A stretch of DNA of 64,000 nt, taken from contig SKCR01025344.1 of NCBI GenBank assembly GCA_019454045.1, positions 1-64,000 of the forward strand, in the 5' to 3' direction. Positions 47,860 through 59,050 of this stretch are shown one piece after another. Source of the stretch: Zanthoxylum bungeanum (Eukaryota > Streptophyta > Magnoliopsida > Sapindales > Rutaceae). The translations under genes were made by a program, and so were the position numbers. A model generated the notes under the pieces. It did no database searches, was not told where the DNA came from, and worked only from the letters and a program-made list of their open reading frames with translations. Numbering within the stretch: the first letter of the stretch is position 1; every line of letters starts with the position of its first letter.

Positions 47860-48476
47860 ATGGGCGATAATGTCTTTAATGCACAAACTTTCACGACTGG
47901 GATATGAATCTCAGAATTGTTCTAGGATCCGAGAAGTTACTCTACACTATAGAGAGACCTCTTGGGCCTAAGCCCCGACCTGATCAGTTGCTTGAGCTAG
48001 AGCTTTGGAAGACTCATAGCGATGACAACGCGACTGCTCAATCGGTAATACTTGCTGCTATGACTCCGTAATTTCGTTGTCAAAACAAGGGATTGGATCC
48101 CTATGAGATGATGGCGAAGTTGCACGATCTTCACCGATCTAATCTTAGATCGCAAAGATATGAGTTGCAGAAGAAGCTCTTCCGCGCTCGCATGTCAGAG
48201 GGTACGTCTGTTGAGCACCATGTGTCACAGATGATTACTGACATTGAGCAGCTCAGACAAATGGGCATCGTCTTCGAGGCTGAGACTTCAGTAGATTTGA
48301 TCCTACAGTCTCTCCCCGACACTTGGAGTGGGTTAATCATGAACTACAACATGTTGAACCAAGACCAAACTCTTGGAGAGTTGATGTCCACTCTGTGCGA
48401 AGCAGAAAAAGAGCTCCTTAAGGGCAAGAAGCGCGAGGCGCACTTTGCTTCAACATCTCAGACTCCGAGGGCTTGA
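47860..48476 (+). pseudogene. E5 gag capsid part
   Basis: The ATG at 47860 starts MGDNVFNAQTF. A frameshift follows within 12 codons, and the reading continues DWDMNLRIVLGSEKLLY in another frame. A TAA at 48069-48071 interrupts after AAMTP. From 48093 the body is open: LFRARMSEGTSVEHHVSQMI, DIEQLRQMGI and DLILQSLPDTWSGLIMNYN are classic copia gag. Length is normal. The context is the E5 leader directly upstream and the zinc knuckle downstream. Confidence 0.9.
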
Positions 48477-48780
48477 CGCAGGCAAATGGAGGGTGTCAAG
48501 AGAAGAAGCATAAGAAGAAGGATAAGGCCAAATCGTCAAAGGGTTCAGGGAAACCTAAGTACAAATCCCAAGATGTATGTCTGCATTGCGGGAAGCGGGG
48601 TCACTGGAAGCGTGACTGTCGTGAGTACGAGGCACACATGAAGGAAATCAAAGCAGGTAAGGCACCGGCTTCAAGTATGTTTGTTATAGAAATAAATATG
48701 TCTACTACTAGTTTTAAAAATTGGATTTTTGATTCTGGTTGTGGAACTCATATATGTACTGATGTGCAGGATCTGTAGAT
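48477..48780 (+). pseudogene. E5 nucleocapsid zinc knuckle and protease start
   Basis: A Lys-rich linker is followed by the zinc knuckle CLHCGKRGHWKRDC (near 48577-48620), which would bind element RNA. The same frame runs into the protease active site WIFDSGCGTHIC (near 48722). An in-frame TAG at 48776-48778 follows DVQDL, beyond which the same frame continues as ISRRL. Zinc ligands and the DSG triad are intact. Confidence 0.9.
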
Positions 48781-49376
48781 TAGTAGGAGACTGGCCTTAG
48801 GAGAGATTGACCTCCGCGTTGGAAATGGGACACGGGTCACCGTTTTGGCCGTTGGCACTTTTGTTTTGGAACTACCCTCGGGGCATGTACTTAAACTATC
48901 ACACTGTTATTATGTACCTAGTTTGACTAGGAATATTATTTTTGTATCTATGTTAACCCAATGTGGGTACACTTTTGTATTTAGAAACATTGGGTGTTTT
49001 ATGTATAAAAATGATATGGAAATTTGCACTGCTGATGTAAATAATGGTCTTTATATTTTGAATATGAATCAATCTCAAACATATAATGTAACAAACAAAA
49101 GGCTTAAAGTAAGTAACAAAGATGAAAGTTACATGTTGAATTGTCGTCTGGGACAAATAAACAAGACACGTATATCCATACTTTCGAATAATGGGTACTT
49201 GGAAGGATTTGATCCAAATATATATAATGTCTGCGAATATTGTTTATTAGGCAAGATGCCTAAATCACCTTTTAGTGGAAAGGGTGCACGTGCCACCGAA
49301 CTCTTAGCCCTCATTCATAGTGACATATGTTGGCCCATGTCTAGCAGGCTAGAGGTGGATATGAATACTTCGTAAC
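48781..49376 (+). pseudogene. E5 protease body and GAG-pre-integrase domain
   Basis: Continues in the frame of the zinc knuckle. LELPSGHVLKLSHCYYVPSL is the protease body. The integrase zinc domain should read HCRLGHIN but reads NCRLGQIN near 49140, so both His ligands are lost. CEYCLLGKMPKSPF (Cys half) and ALIHSDICWPM (first integrase Asp) follow. The frame breaks near 49350 at a one-base shift and stops at 49376. Confidence 0.88.
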
Positions 49377-49935
49377 CTTTACGGATGATGCATCATGTTA
49401 TGGTTATGTGTATCTTATGAGACACAAGTCGGAAACCTTTGAGAAATTCAAGAGTTTCGACACGAAGTAAAAACAGACCGTAAAAGTATTAAGACATTAC
49501 GGTCGGACCGTGGTGGCGAATACTTGAGCAATGAGTTTCTTGATTACTTGAAAGAATATGGTATTCTTTCACAGTGGACTCCTCCAGGAACACCGTAATT
49601 AAATGGTGTGTCCGAACGGAGAAACCGGACTTTGTTAGACATGGTAAGGTCTATGATGAGACCCACAGAGATACCTATTTCCTTCTGGGGATATGCATTG
49701 AATAGTGCAATACTTATTTTGAATAAGGTTCCATCAAAGTCTGTTCAACAGACTCCGTATGAGATATGGACAGGAAAGAAACCGGGTTTCTCATTCCTGA
49801 AGATTTGGGGTTGCTGGGCATACGTCAAACGTTTGGAAGGTTTTTTTGAACCCAAATCGGATAAATGCCTATTTGTAGGATATCCTAGGGAAACCAAATG
49901 ATATTACTTCTATCACCCACAAGAGAACAAAGTAT
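49377..49935 (+). pseudogene. E5 integrase core and tail
   Basis: YGYVYLMRHKSETFEKF near 49400 is followed by a frameshift near 49450, then LRSDRGGEYLSNEF (second catalytic Asp). A CAA-to-TAA stop at 49596-49598 replaces the usual Gln in PQHNGVSE. From 49608, SERRNRTLLDMVRSMMRPTE, ILILNKVPSKSVQQTPYEIW and CLFVGYPRETK are the usual tail, ended by TGA at 49899-49901 where Trp is expected. The Glu of the triad is present. Confidence 0.9.
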
Positions 49936-51123
49936 TTGTTGCTCTACATGCGGTTTTCCTTAGAATCCTTAACGGAACATGAACAGTCCATCAGGGATGA
50001 GTGTGTACCACAATCTTCGAATACACAAGGACTGCGTAGGTCGGAGAGAGTCAGAAAACAACCTGAGAGGTATGGGTTTCTGATCTCACCTCATATGGAT
50101 ATTAATCTTATTGAGCAAGACGAGCTGGCTACGTATGAGGAAGCGATACAAGGTATCGACTCCGGTTTATGGCAAGATGCCATGAATTCCGAAATGGATT
50201 CTATGTACACCAACCAAGTTTGGACACTGGTTGATGCACCAGAAGGCGTAAAGCCTATTGGTTGCAAATTGGTCTTCAAGAGGAAGATCGACATGGATGG
50301 CAACATATAAACGTACAAAGCTAGGCTTGTAGCGAAAGGGTATCGTCAACGACATGGTGTCGATTACGATGAAACTTTTTCACCCATTGCCATGATTAAA
50401 TCCATTAGGATAATGATTGCTATTGCTGCATATTTCGATTACGAGATATGGCAAATGGACGTCAAAACTGTTTTCCTTAACGGAAACCTTTTGGAGGATG
50501 TTTATATGCAACAGCCTGGCGGTTTTGTCGTACCAAGACTTGCAAACAAGGTTTGTAAGTTAAATCGATCCACTTATGGATTGAAGCAAGCATCGCGTTC
50601 TTGGAACCAACATTTTGATGAGATCATAAAGGAATATGATTTCGTTCAAAATAAGGATGATCCTTGTGTATATAAGAAGGTTAGTGGGAGCGCACTGACA
50701 TTCATTGTCTTTTACGTTGATGATGTATTGCTTATTGGCAATGACATTCCCATGTTAACATCGGTGAAAGCTTGGCTTTCATTAAAATTCTCCATGAAGG
50801 ATCTTGGAGAAGCAGCCTTTATTCTAGGAATAAAGATCTACCGGGATAGATCTAGAAAGCTGCTTGGACTCTCCAAGAGCACGTACATTGACAAAGTGTT
50901 GAAGAGATTCAACATGGATCAGTCCAAGATGGGACAATTGCCAATGTCACATGGCGTCACTCTATTTAAGGACATGTGTCCTAAAACTCAAGATGAGAGA
51001 GACAACATGATTCGGATACTGTTCGCCTCGGTAGTCGGATCGATCATGTATGCCATGATATGTACGCGACCTGATGTCTCGTATGCTTTGAGCATGTGAG
51101 TCGCTATCAGGCCGATCTAGGTG
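49936..51123 (+). pseudogene. E5 reverse transcriptase, nearly intact
   Basis: Most intact RT in the window. The frame from 49936 carries RRSERVRKQPERYG, WQDAMNSEMDSM and PIGCKLVFKRKIDMDGN. One in-frame TAA at 50308-50310 is followed in the same frame by TYKARLVAKGY. From 50392 the frame is open for 235 codons: WQMDVKTVFLNGN, LNRSTYGLKQASRSWNQHF, VFYVDDVLLIGND with intact YVDD, FSMKDLGEAAFILGIKIYRD and GSIMYAMICTRPDVSYAL. Reading is lost near 51090, and element E6 then interrupts at 51129. The missing RNase H resumes at 61140. Confidence 0.94.
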
Positions 51124-51128
51124 AAGGT

Positions 51129-53193
51129 TGTTGATTAATATGACCCATAGCGTCACTATTTATACAGATCACGGTGTTGTTGTACAAATTAACTATGTGA
51201 CAAGGAAATTGCACTCTCATCATTTGTGATTAGATCACCATAGATGTATAAATGAAGAGAGGTCCATATGATTAGTTCCTGGATTGAGATGATATGAGAC
51301 AGTATCAGTCCACGAAGGATTAATCATTAATATCCCTAGTCGTAGTATTATCGAGACAGGACATCGACAATGCGGAATAGGCTAGTATTGCACTTGTGCG
51401 TGTTGTGAGGGCACAACGGCATAGTTCTCATATATATAAGTATTGGATACTTATGCAAGTGCGATAGGAGGTCGTGTTTCACCGATGGTACGGGAAACAG
51501 CTTCGCTCTGGATAGACCCTTCGGAATCCCATTGGTATTATGACTATGTGTCTATGGGAGGCCGAAATCAAGGTAGGTGTGTAAAGTCTTAACCTGAGAC
51601 TTACATCGCTAATACTTACGATAATCGATAGACTTTGGTCTTGGTGGTACAGGGCTTTAACCGTTCTCTGCGTACACCACTTCTGGGTTTATCAGAGAGT
51701 CGTAGTGTATTGGGTGTGATGTCAAGACGGAAGTATCACTTCAGTCATAGTGGAGATGATGTCACGCAGGATACGGTATTAGTACTCTTAAGTGTTGCGC
51801 AACCATCGGGATATTATGACTAGGTCATGCATATCCGATTATAGAGACTAGTTACCAGACATCCGACATGTGCTTCGGACGGGGCAGACACTTATCCAGC
51901 CCCAGCCCTAGCACGTGACTATCCGATACTGGGCCGATATACACAATACTACGGTATACTACACTTGATACAGATCTATATATTTCTGTAAGAATATTTC
52001 TGGAGAATTGGGTAGGCATGGCGCTTTGCTAGAAGCCAACCTTGTCTTGTAAATCGGTATAACATAGTACGAGATACTTACGTGTTCGGATAGTCCGACG
52101 ACCGTATTTACTGCCAACATATCCGGAGATCTCATGGGTCGGTTCCTGAAGATTCACCGATGACGTATGACTCGCACTTTAATTAATATGGGATTAATTC
52201 GATGAGAGAGAAAATTAATCTGTGATTAATTACGGAGATATTTTATCTCGGATAAAATATCGTTAAAGAGGAGAACGATTAATTTGGAATTAATCGATAA
52301 ATTAATATATTCGATATATTATAACGAAATTAGATTTCGACGAGGATTGAAATTAGATTTTAATTCGGGCGAACGAATCAATTTAGAATTAATTCGTTAG
52401 CGACGTGAATAGTGATTTCGCTAGGCGTAATCATTTAATTACGACGCAACAGAAAATTCGTTAATTTGGAATTACGAACCCGAGCCCGAGAGTGATTGCG
52501 AGCGCATTCGCATTTCGAATTCGAGTGCGGCACGCAAGTCAAATCAAGCGTCAAATCGCAAGTCACATCAATCGTCAAATCACATGTCACTTTGAGTGAT
52601 GTGACATTTGAGTGATTGATGTGAGTTGATTTGTAGTGATTGACAAGCATTTAATGTTTGTTTTTGAAATTGGAAAAAGGTAATTGTTTATTATTTTTTT
52701 TGGAAAATATAAAGCCAATTACAATTTTCTTTTTCATTAATTCACTCTCTCTCTCCTTCACGTTTTGCGTTTAGGAGCCAACAATGGAACCCATTTTTCC
52801 ATCTTCTTCTCTCTCGTCTTGGACCGATTTCCCCCTTCTATTTTTCTGGTTTGACCGATCAATGAAGGAGAAGCAATGATCTTGTTGCAAGATCTATGTG
52901 CTAGCACATTCATGGAGGAATACAAAGGTGATAGGAAGTGAGTTTGAGCTTGGAAGCTTGAAGCTTGGAGCTTCTATGGTGTCTCCCATGGCCGATTCTT
53001 GGAGGAGGAAGCAACCCCCACGCCGTGCAGCCCACCCCACGCGCAGCTCACTGCCGAGCAGGGAGAGCAGTTCGCACTTCATCTTCGTTGCATCTCTACC
53101 GATCAATGTGAGTTATTCCGCACCTCCTTTGATGTGTATTCAACTCGTTTTTATGCTTATAAATGATCCTTGGGACTTGATTGAAACTCAACA
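51129..53193 (+). repeat. E6 5' LTR
   Basis: 2,065 bp, TGTTGATTAATATGACCC to GAAACTCAACA. The tip differs from the 3' copy (TGTTGGATAATATG). ORFs at 51635-51823 and 52898-53260 are LTR sequence shared by both copies. Confidence 0.94.
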
Positions 53194-53194
53194 A

Positions 53195-53208
53195 TGGTAT
53201 CTTGAGCC
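53195..53208 (+). promoter_or_regulatory. E6 primer binding site (variant)
   Basis: TGGTATCTTGAGCC, one base after the LTR. It deviates from TGGTATCAGAGCC in the middle and may prime poorly. Confidence 0.75.
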
Positions 53209-55744
53209 ATTTGTGCATAAAATGAATTTAGGGTTCTTAGCAAAATTTGGGGCTTTTTGATTTAGCATGATTTTGACAAATTGTTTGTTTAAGAATGCTT
53301 GTATATGAATAAATTAGAGTTATATGTAATCAATTTGAGAAAAAAATTAATTGGATTGATTTTCCCCAATTTGCTTATTGTTGGCCAAAACTTAATTTGG
53401 GTAAACTTGATTTTGAGCATGTTTAATGAAATTAGATGATTTAGAATGCTTAAAGTATGTTTAATTGAGGATTGATTGGATCAATTTGTTCAAAATTAGT
53501 TTGGAACAATTTTCCCCAATTGCTAATGTTGGCCGAATTGGCAAGTGCCCTAATGTCTTGGATTTTGATTTTTGTTCATTGGATGACTTGGAAATCATTT
53601 GGGGATGTTGAATTTATGTTTAATTTGGTTAATTGGATTGAATTTGATTTGGGCATAATTTCCCTCTTTGGCCGCGAACCTTGTAGCATGTGTTTTATTG
53701 GGTTTGATTTTGATCAAATTATGTTAGACATGATGATTGATGATAAGCATGATTAATTGGACAAATTTAGTGTTTTGGAAACTTTGATTTGGGTAATTAA
53801 TAATGCTATACACATTAGGTAATTTAATTGGGAAATTTGGAATTTTTGGAATTAAATTATTGGGCCTTAAATTGGATTTGGGCTTTTAAAGTTGTTATTG
53901 GGTTTATATTGGACTTTGTTGTACAAAGTTGGTTTAGGCCAAAATTGGTTGGATCCAATTAGGCCCAAAACCGCTTCCAAATGGCCCAAATGCGACTAAC
54001 GAACCTTTAACGTTTAATTGGGCCTAATGGGCCTAAATTAATTTATGGCTTATGGGGTAACTCCCGGATTGGATTTTGGTTATTCGGTTTGACCCGAGTT
54101 GACCAAAAGTCCCGCCTTGAGAAATTAATTAAAAGCCCATCGACTTTAATTAAATTAATATTGGATATTAATCGGTCTTTGAGACCGTTACGATTAAATT
54201 TGGAATTTAAGTCGTAAAGGTTTATTAATAAAATAAGTGTATATTTAATTTGGAATTAAATAGTGGATTAGTATTAATACATATTAAATTGGATTTAATT
54301 ATGTAGTTTAATTTAATTCTGAATTCGTACTTTAAGTACTATTCGCAAAAACCGAGTTTGTGACTCAAATCAAATCGTTGTTTGAACATTGGATGATCAC
54401 TAATTATCAAGATTAATTAATTGGATTAGTTGATTGATAACATGCTTGAGTGAATACATGGTTGTGATGCATGAATAATGTATATCGGATGGATATTAGA
54501 TGGTGGGGCAATTTTAGAAATTGTTGTAATAAATTGATTTATTAATTGGACCTGCGTGTCCAGCCTTATCACCTCCTATTCTTTGTATTCTCTTATCACC
54601 TATTCCCCTCAATGTAAATGAGGTTTCTTTAGAAGTGTAGTGTAACGGGTAAAAGAAATATTTGTGCTAGCGGGAGAGAGAAAGTGAGAGATTTGATCAA
54701 GGATCAATGTGTAAAATATCCATCCGCATATCATTATTATTTTATCATATGCGCTTTATTATGTGTTTAGAAGGCATGTTTAAGGGTGTAGATGATGAGA
54801 CCTTAACAAAGATAATAAATTGGTTGCCAATTTGCACACGAAAAAAACCCTCATCAAATATCATGCGTCTTTTCCTTCCATTGAGTGATTTTTGCTCAAG
54901 ATCCTAGATTGGCATGGGTTGTTGGCCAAAGTCAAGCCCTTGTCCGTCGAAGATGTGTTTGAATCACGAGGCTTTGTTCCATATTGGTGTCTTGTCCAAG
55001 TTGTGGTTTGTTGGCCAAAGTCAAGACCACTTCTTGTCCATCGACATTGATTACGAAGCTTCCATGGTCAATGGGTCCGCGCTTGACTGGGATCACTAGG
55101 TTTGTTGTGCCAAAGCCAAGGCCTAGTTGATTCAAGAGGAAAAAGGTTAGGGTATATATTCGATATATAGGCATATATAAGATATATGTTTAGGACTTGG
55201 ATGTCCACCTACTGGATCTAGGAATTGGATTGGATCCAATTGATCTTAGAGATCTACCTAGTTAATTATCATACAATTGTTTGGCCAAAGTCAAGATTGT
55301 GTGATATTTAACGGGATCCTAGCCCACTAGGAAACACGGTTTCCCGAGTACTCGACAGAGGGTTAGAGGCTCGACGAAAAATAGTGGGAGGCAAGAATTG
55401 AATTTGCAATATTCGTTCAATTACTCGCCATACGCGCTCATTCAAATTATTTCGTCGTAATATTAAATGTTAGTTGGACTAATATTTAAATTGTTGTTTT
55501 AATAACAGTTGGACTGTATTATACTTGATTATATATAATTGGATTATATTAATCAATATATTTGAATTAATTAATTTCAGCTTACAGTTGATTTTATAAT
55601 TGGATTATAGTAATCAATGTAATTGAGGTTAATTAATTTGGATTATATTTGATTATATAGTTGGACTATTATAATCATTATATATATATAGTACCACTAA
55701 TCGTTGATTAAATAGTTGGACTATTGTAATCAAGATAAAATTGA
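53209..55744 (+). other. E6 leader
   Basis: Homologous to the E4 and E5 leaders. It has TGGGCC/GGCCCA boxes at 53863-54026, TTGGCCAA-centred motifs at 54919-54936, 55008-55026 and 55277-55296, and an AT-rich run of AGTTGGACTAT-type repeats at 55470-55740. ORFs here (53472, 54707, 54914) are leader sequence. Confidence 0.75.
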
Positions 55745-58700
55745 AAAGTTGGATATTTAAAATATAATCTGGGATTAAATATTTTAAATAATTTAATTTT
55801 CAAATTGGGAATAATAATAGGTTACTTTATTTGATAAAATAACTTATTATACCTTAAGCCCAAAATTAAGCAAAATAAGTAGAGCATAAAATCTTTGGAA
55901 GATTTATGTGATGATGACTTTAGTGCTTAATTTAATATACTTGTCATAAATCTAATTTTAGATTTAAGAAGTATTAAAATTTCAATTTATAATTCTATGA
56001 GAATTAATTGACTATTCTAGAGGAGATAAAGTCAAAGTTTGCAATTGGACATGTAGCACGAGGTGCACATCGTTTCGATATTCTAAAAACCCAAGGCTTG
56101 GCCTAAAGTTTCTGAAATATTGAAAAGGATAATTGACATATCCCAAAGTGACTACCATTTGGATATGGCAGACACGAAGGAATTAAAGAAAGGGCAAGGC
56201 TCTTACTTTGAAAATGTTTGTCTTAGTTATGTTCACAGCTAGTATTGAAACTAGATTTTAAATACTTAGTGTGGTACATAAAATATATGTATTGATGTTC
56301 AGAATCTGCTTTGAGCAGGATACTGACTTCAAGCTGAGATTGCTCTGCGAATCGGAAACGGGACGAAAGTCGCTGTTTCGACTGTAGATACCTAAGTTTA
56401 GGAACTACCCTTCGGGTGTGTACTTAAATTAGGCACTGTTATAATGTAACTAGTTTGACTAGAGACATTATCTCTATATCAGTGCTTAATCCATTGTGGA
56501 TAACCTTTATATTCTAGAACACTAAGTGTTCATTATATAAAGATGATACTGAGATAAACACATTAGATGTGAATAACAGAATTTATATTTTGAATATAAT
56601 TAAAATCTCAAACATATAAAATGACAAATAAATAGCTCAAATTGATTTGATCAATAGAGACTTATTTGTGGCATTGTTGTCTGGGACACAATTATACAAG
56701 ACTCGTATATCCACACTTTTGAAGAGTGTGTACTAGGACTGATTTGACTATTCAAATAAAGTCTACGAATCTAGTTTGTTAGGTAAAGTACCTAAAACAC
56801 TGTTTACTTGGTAATAGTGTAAGTGCCATCGATCTGTTAGCCCTATTCATGGTGAAGTTAGTGGGCCCATATCTAGCTAGGCTAGATGTGAACATGAATA
56901 TTTCGTGACCTTAACGGATGTGGCATCACGTTATGGTTATGTGTTTCTTTTGAAGAACACAAATCAGAAACTTTTAGAGTTTCGACAGAAATAGACAAAC
57001 AGATCGGCTATAGTATTATACCGTCACGGTAAGACCGTAATGGAAAATACTTAAGCAATAAGTTTTCTATATACTTGAAAGAGTATAGTATTCTTTCAAA
57101 TGAGGACTCCTCCCGGAACACGTCAAAGTGACGGTGTGTCTGAACGGATTAACCGAATCATGTCAGACATGATAAGGCTAATCATGAGTCGCTCTGAGCT
57201 ACCATTTCCTTCAACGGATAAGTTTTAACAGTGCAATAACTTATTTAGAATAAGGTTCCATACAAATCTATTTGACAGATGTAATATAGGATATGAACAT
57301 GGAAGAAACGAGGTTTCTCATTCTTGATAATTTGGGTATGCCAGGCATAACGTTTGGATGATACCAAACTAAGGACCCAAATTGGATAAGTGCCAATATA
57401 GGTTATCCTAAGGGAAACCATAAGTATAGTACTTATAAATCTCACATGAGAACAATGTGATTGTTGCTCACCATGCGGTTTTTCCTGAGAGGAATACCGA
57501 TATGCAGTGGTCAGTGGGAGGATAGTGATACTCGATGAAAATCGGAGTAATACTGTTCAAGGCACAAGGTCCGTAATGGAACACAAATAGTTCATCAATG
57601 ATGAATCTGTACCATTAATCTTCGAATACACAAGAACTGAGTAGATCGGATAGAGTCAGAAAACGACCTAGGGTATGGGTTTCTGATCTAACCTCATAAA
57701 GATGTCAATCTTATGAAGGTATATCCACCGACTACGTTTTGAGGAAGTGATACGAGGTATCGACTCCATATTATGGCAAAGTGCCATGAATCCGAAATGG
57801 ATTCCATGTATAACAACTATTGAATACTAGTTGTTGTACCACAAGGCATGTGCCTATTGGTACATTAAACTTCTTCAAGGAAGACATACATGGAAGGCAA
57901 CATACCAACGTACAAAGCTGGGCTTTTGACGGAAAGGTATCGTTATCACATTGTGTTAATAACGGTTCAACCTTTTACCTGTTGCCATGGTAAATCCATT
58001 TTGAAGATGCTTGTTGATAACTGCATATTTCATTTATGAATGTGTCAGTTGCAGATCAAAATCGCTTTCCTGAAAAGGAAACCTTTTGGAGGATGCTTAC
58101 AATATCTTGACGATTTTGTATAACCGACAAACAAGGTTTGCGGGTTATTCGATCCATGTTTGGATTGAAACAGGCATAAGGTTCTTGGAACTGACGTTTT
58201 GAAATAATCATAATGGTTTATGATTTGACTCAAAACGAAATAATTCTTGTGTATATAAGGAGGTTAGTGGGAGGGCACTAACAATGAAATTCCCATAAAG
58301 CAATTGGTGAAAGCTTGGCTTTCATAGATATTCTTTATAGAAATTCTCCGTAGAATTCTGGGGAGTAACAACCTTTATTCAAGGAATAAAGATCTACAGG
58401 GATAGATTTGGAGTTGTTAACACTCTCTGGAAATTGTACATTTAAAATGTACTTGTATTGGTGTCTCATACGCTTCGAGCATATGGAGTCACAATCGGGT
58501 CAATCCAAGTGATAGTCACTGGATTGAAGATTAAGAACATCTGTTAGTATCTGAGAGAACTAAAGATGCTGTCTTAAATTATGGAGTAGAGAACTTGAAG
58601 TGACTATGATCACTGTTGCAATTTCCAAACCGGTAAATACTGCGGTACTATAAAGTTTGAACACTGGGACAGTGAGCTGGAAATCTTCCGAGCAAGATAA

Positions 58701-59038
58701 TTGTTGCCGAATAAACAACAAATGCGGATTTTGCTGCAGCTGAGGCAGCAATAGAAGCCATTTGGATCGAAAATAAATCTAATTAGATTAGATATAGTTC
58801 GTTTAGCAGCTGAGCTAGGCGTCAGCACATGCTAAGGAATTAAAGGTCTCATCGATGATCCAGATATATACTTCTATATCATCTGATTCGTTCGGATCAT
58901 ACATCGTGGCGATGTGATGATCGTTAAATCGCGTCAGACGATAATTAAACAAATCCGCTGACGAAAACCTTTCTCAGCAATTTGAGGCGAACCGTACATA
59001 GTTCGAGTGTTAGACACTTGAAGTGACTGGCTATGTGC
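55745..59038 (+). pseudogene. E6 decayed gag-pol relic
   Basis: Nucleotide remains of copia gag (55745-56090, shortened), protease (56290-56560), integrase zinc and core (56620-57500), RT (57600-58270) and RNase H (58280-59038). The bases that encode RSDRGGEY in E5 survive only as a shifted CGTCACGGTAAGACCGTAAT-like trace near 57010, and the same trace is at about 31520-31545 in E4. The GLKQA block reads GLKQA-like only in pieces near 58160. No domain has an open frame. An extra deletion of about 35 bp removes zinc-knuckle bases that E4 retains. Confidence 0.82.
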
Positions 59039-59050
59039 CAAGTGGGAGAT
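59039..59050 (+). promoter_or_regulatory. E6 polypurine tract
   Basis: CAAGTGGGAGAT, directly before LTR tip TGTTGGATAA. Confidence 0.85.

Noticed and set aside
52898..53260. 120-codon ORF near the end of the E6 5' LTR, shorter at 60899-61156
   Set aside because: It spans the LTR end and primer site and is shortened by frame changes in the 3' copy, so it is not a conserved coding region.
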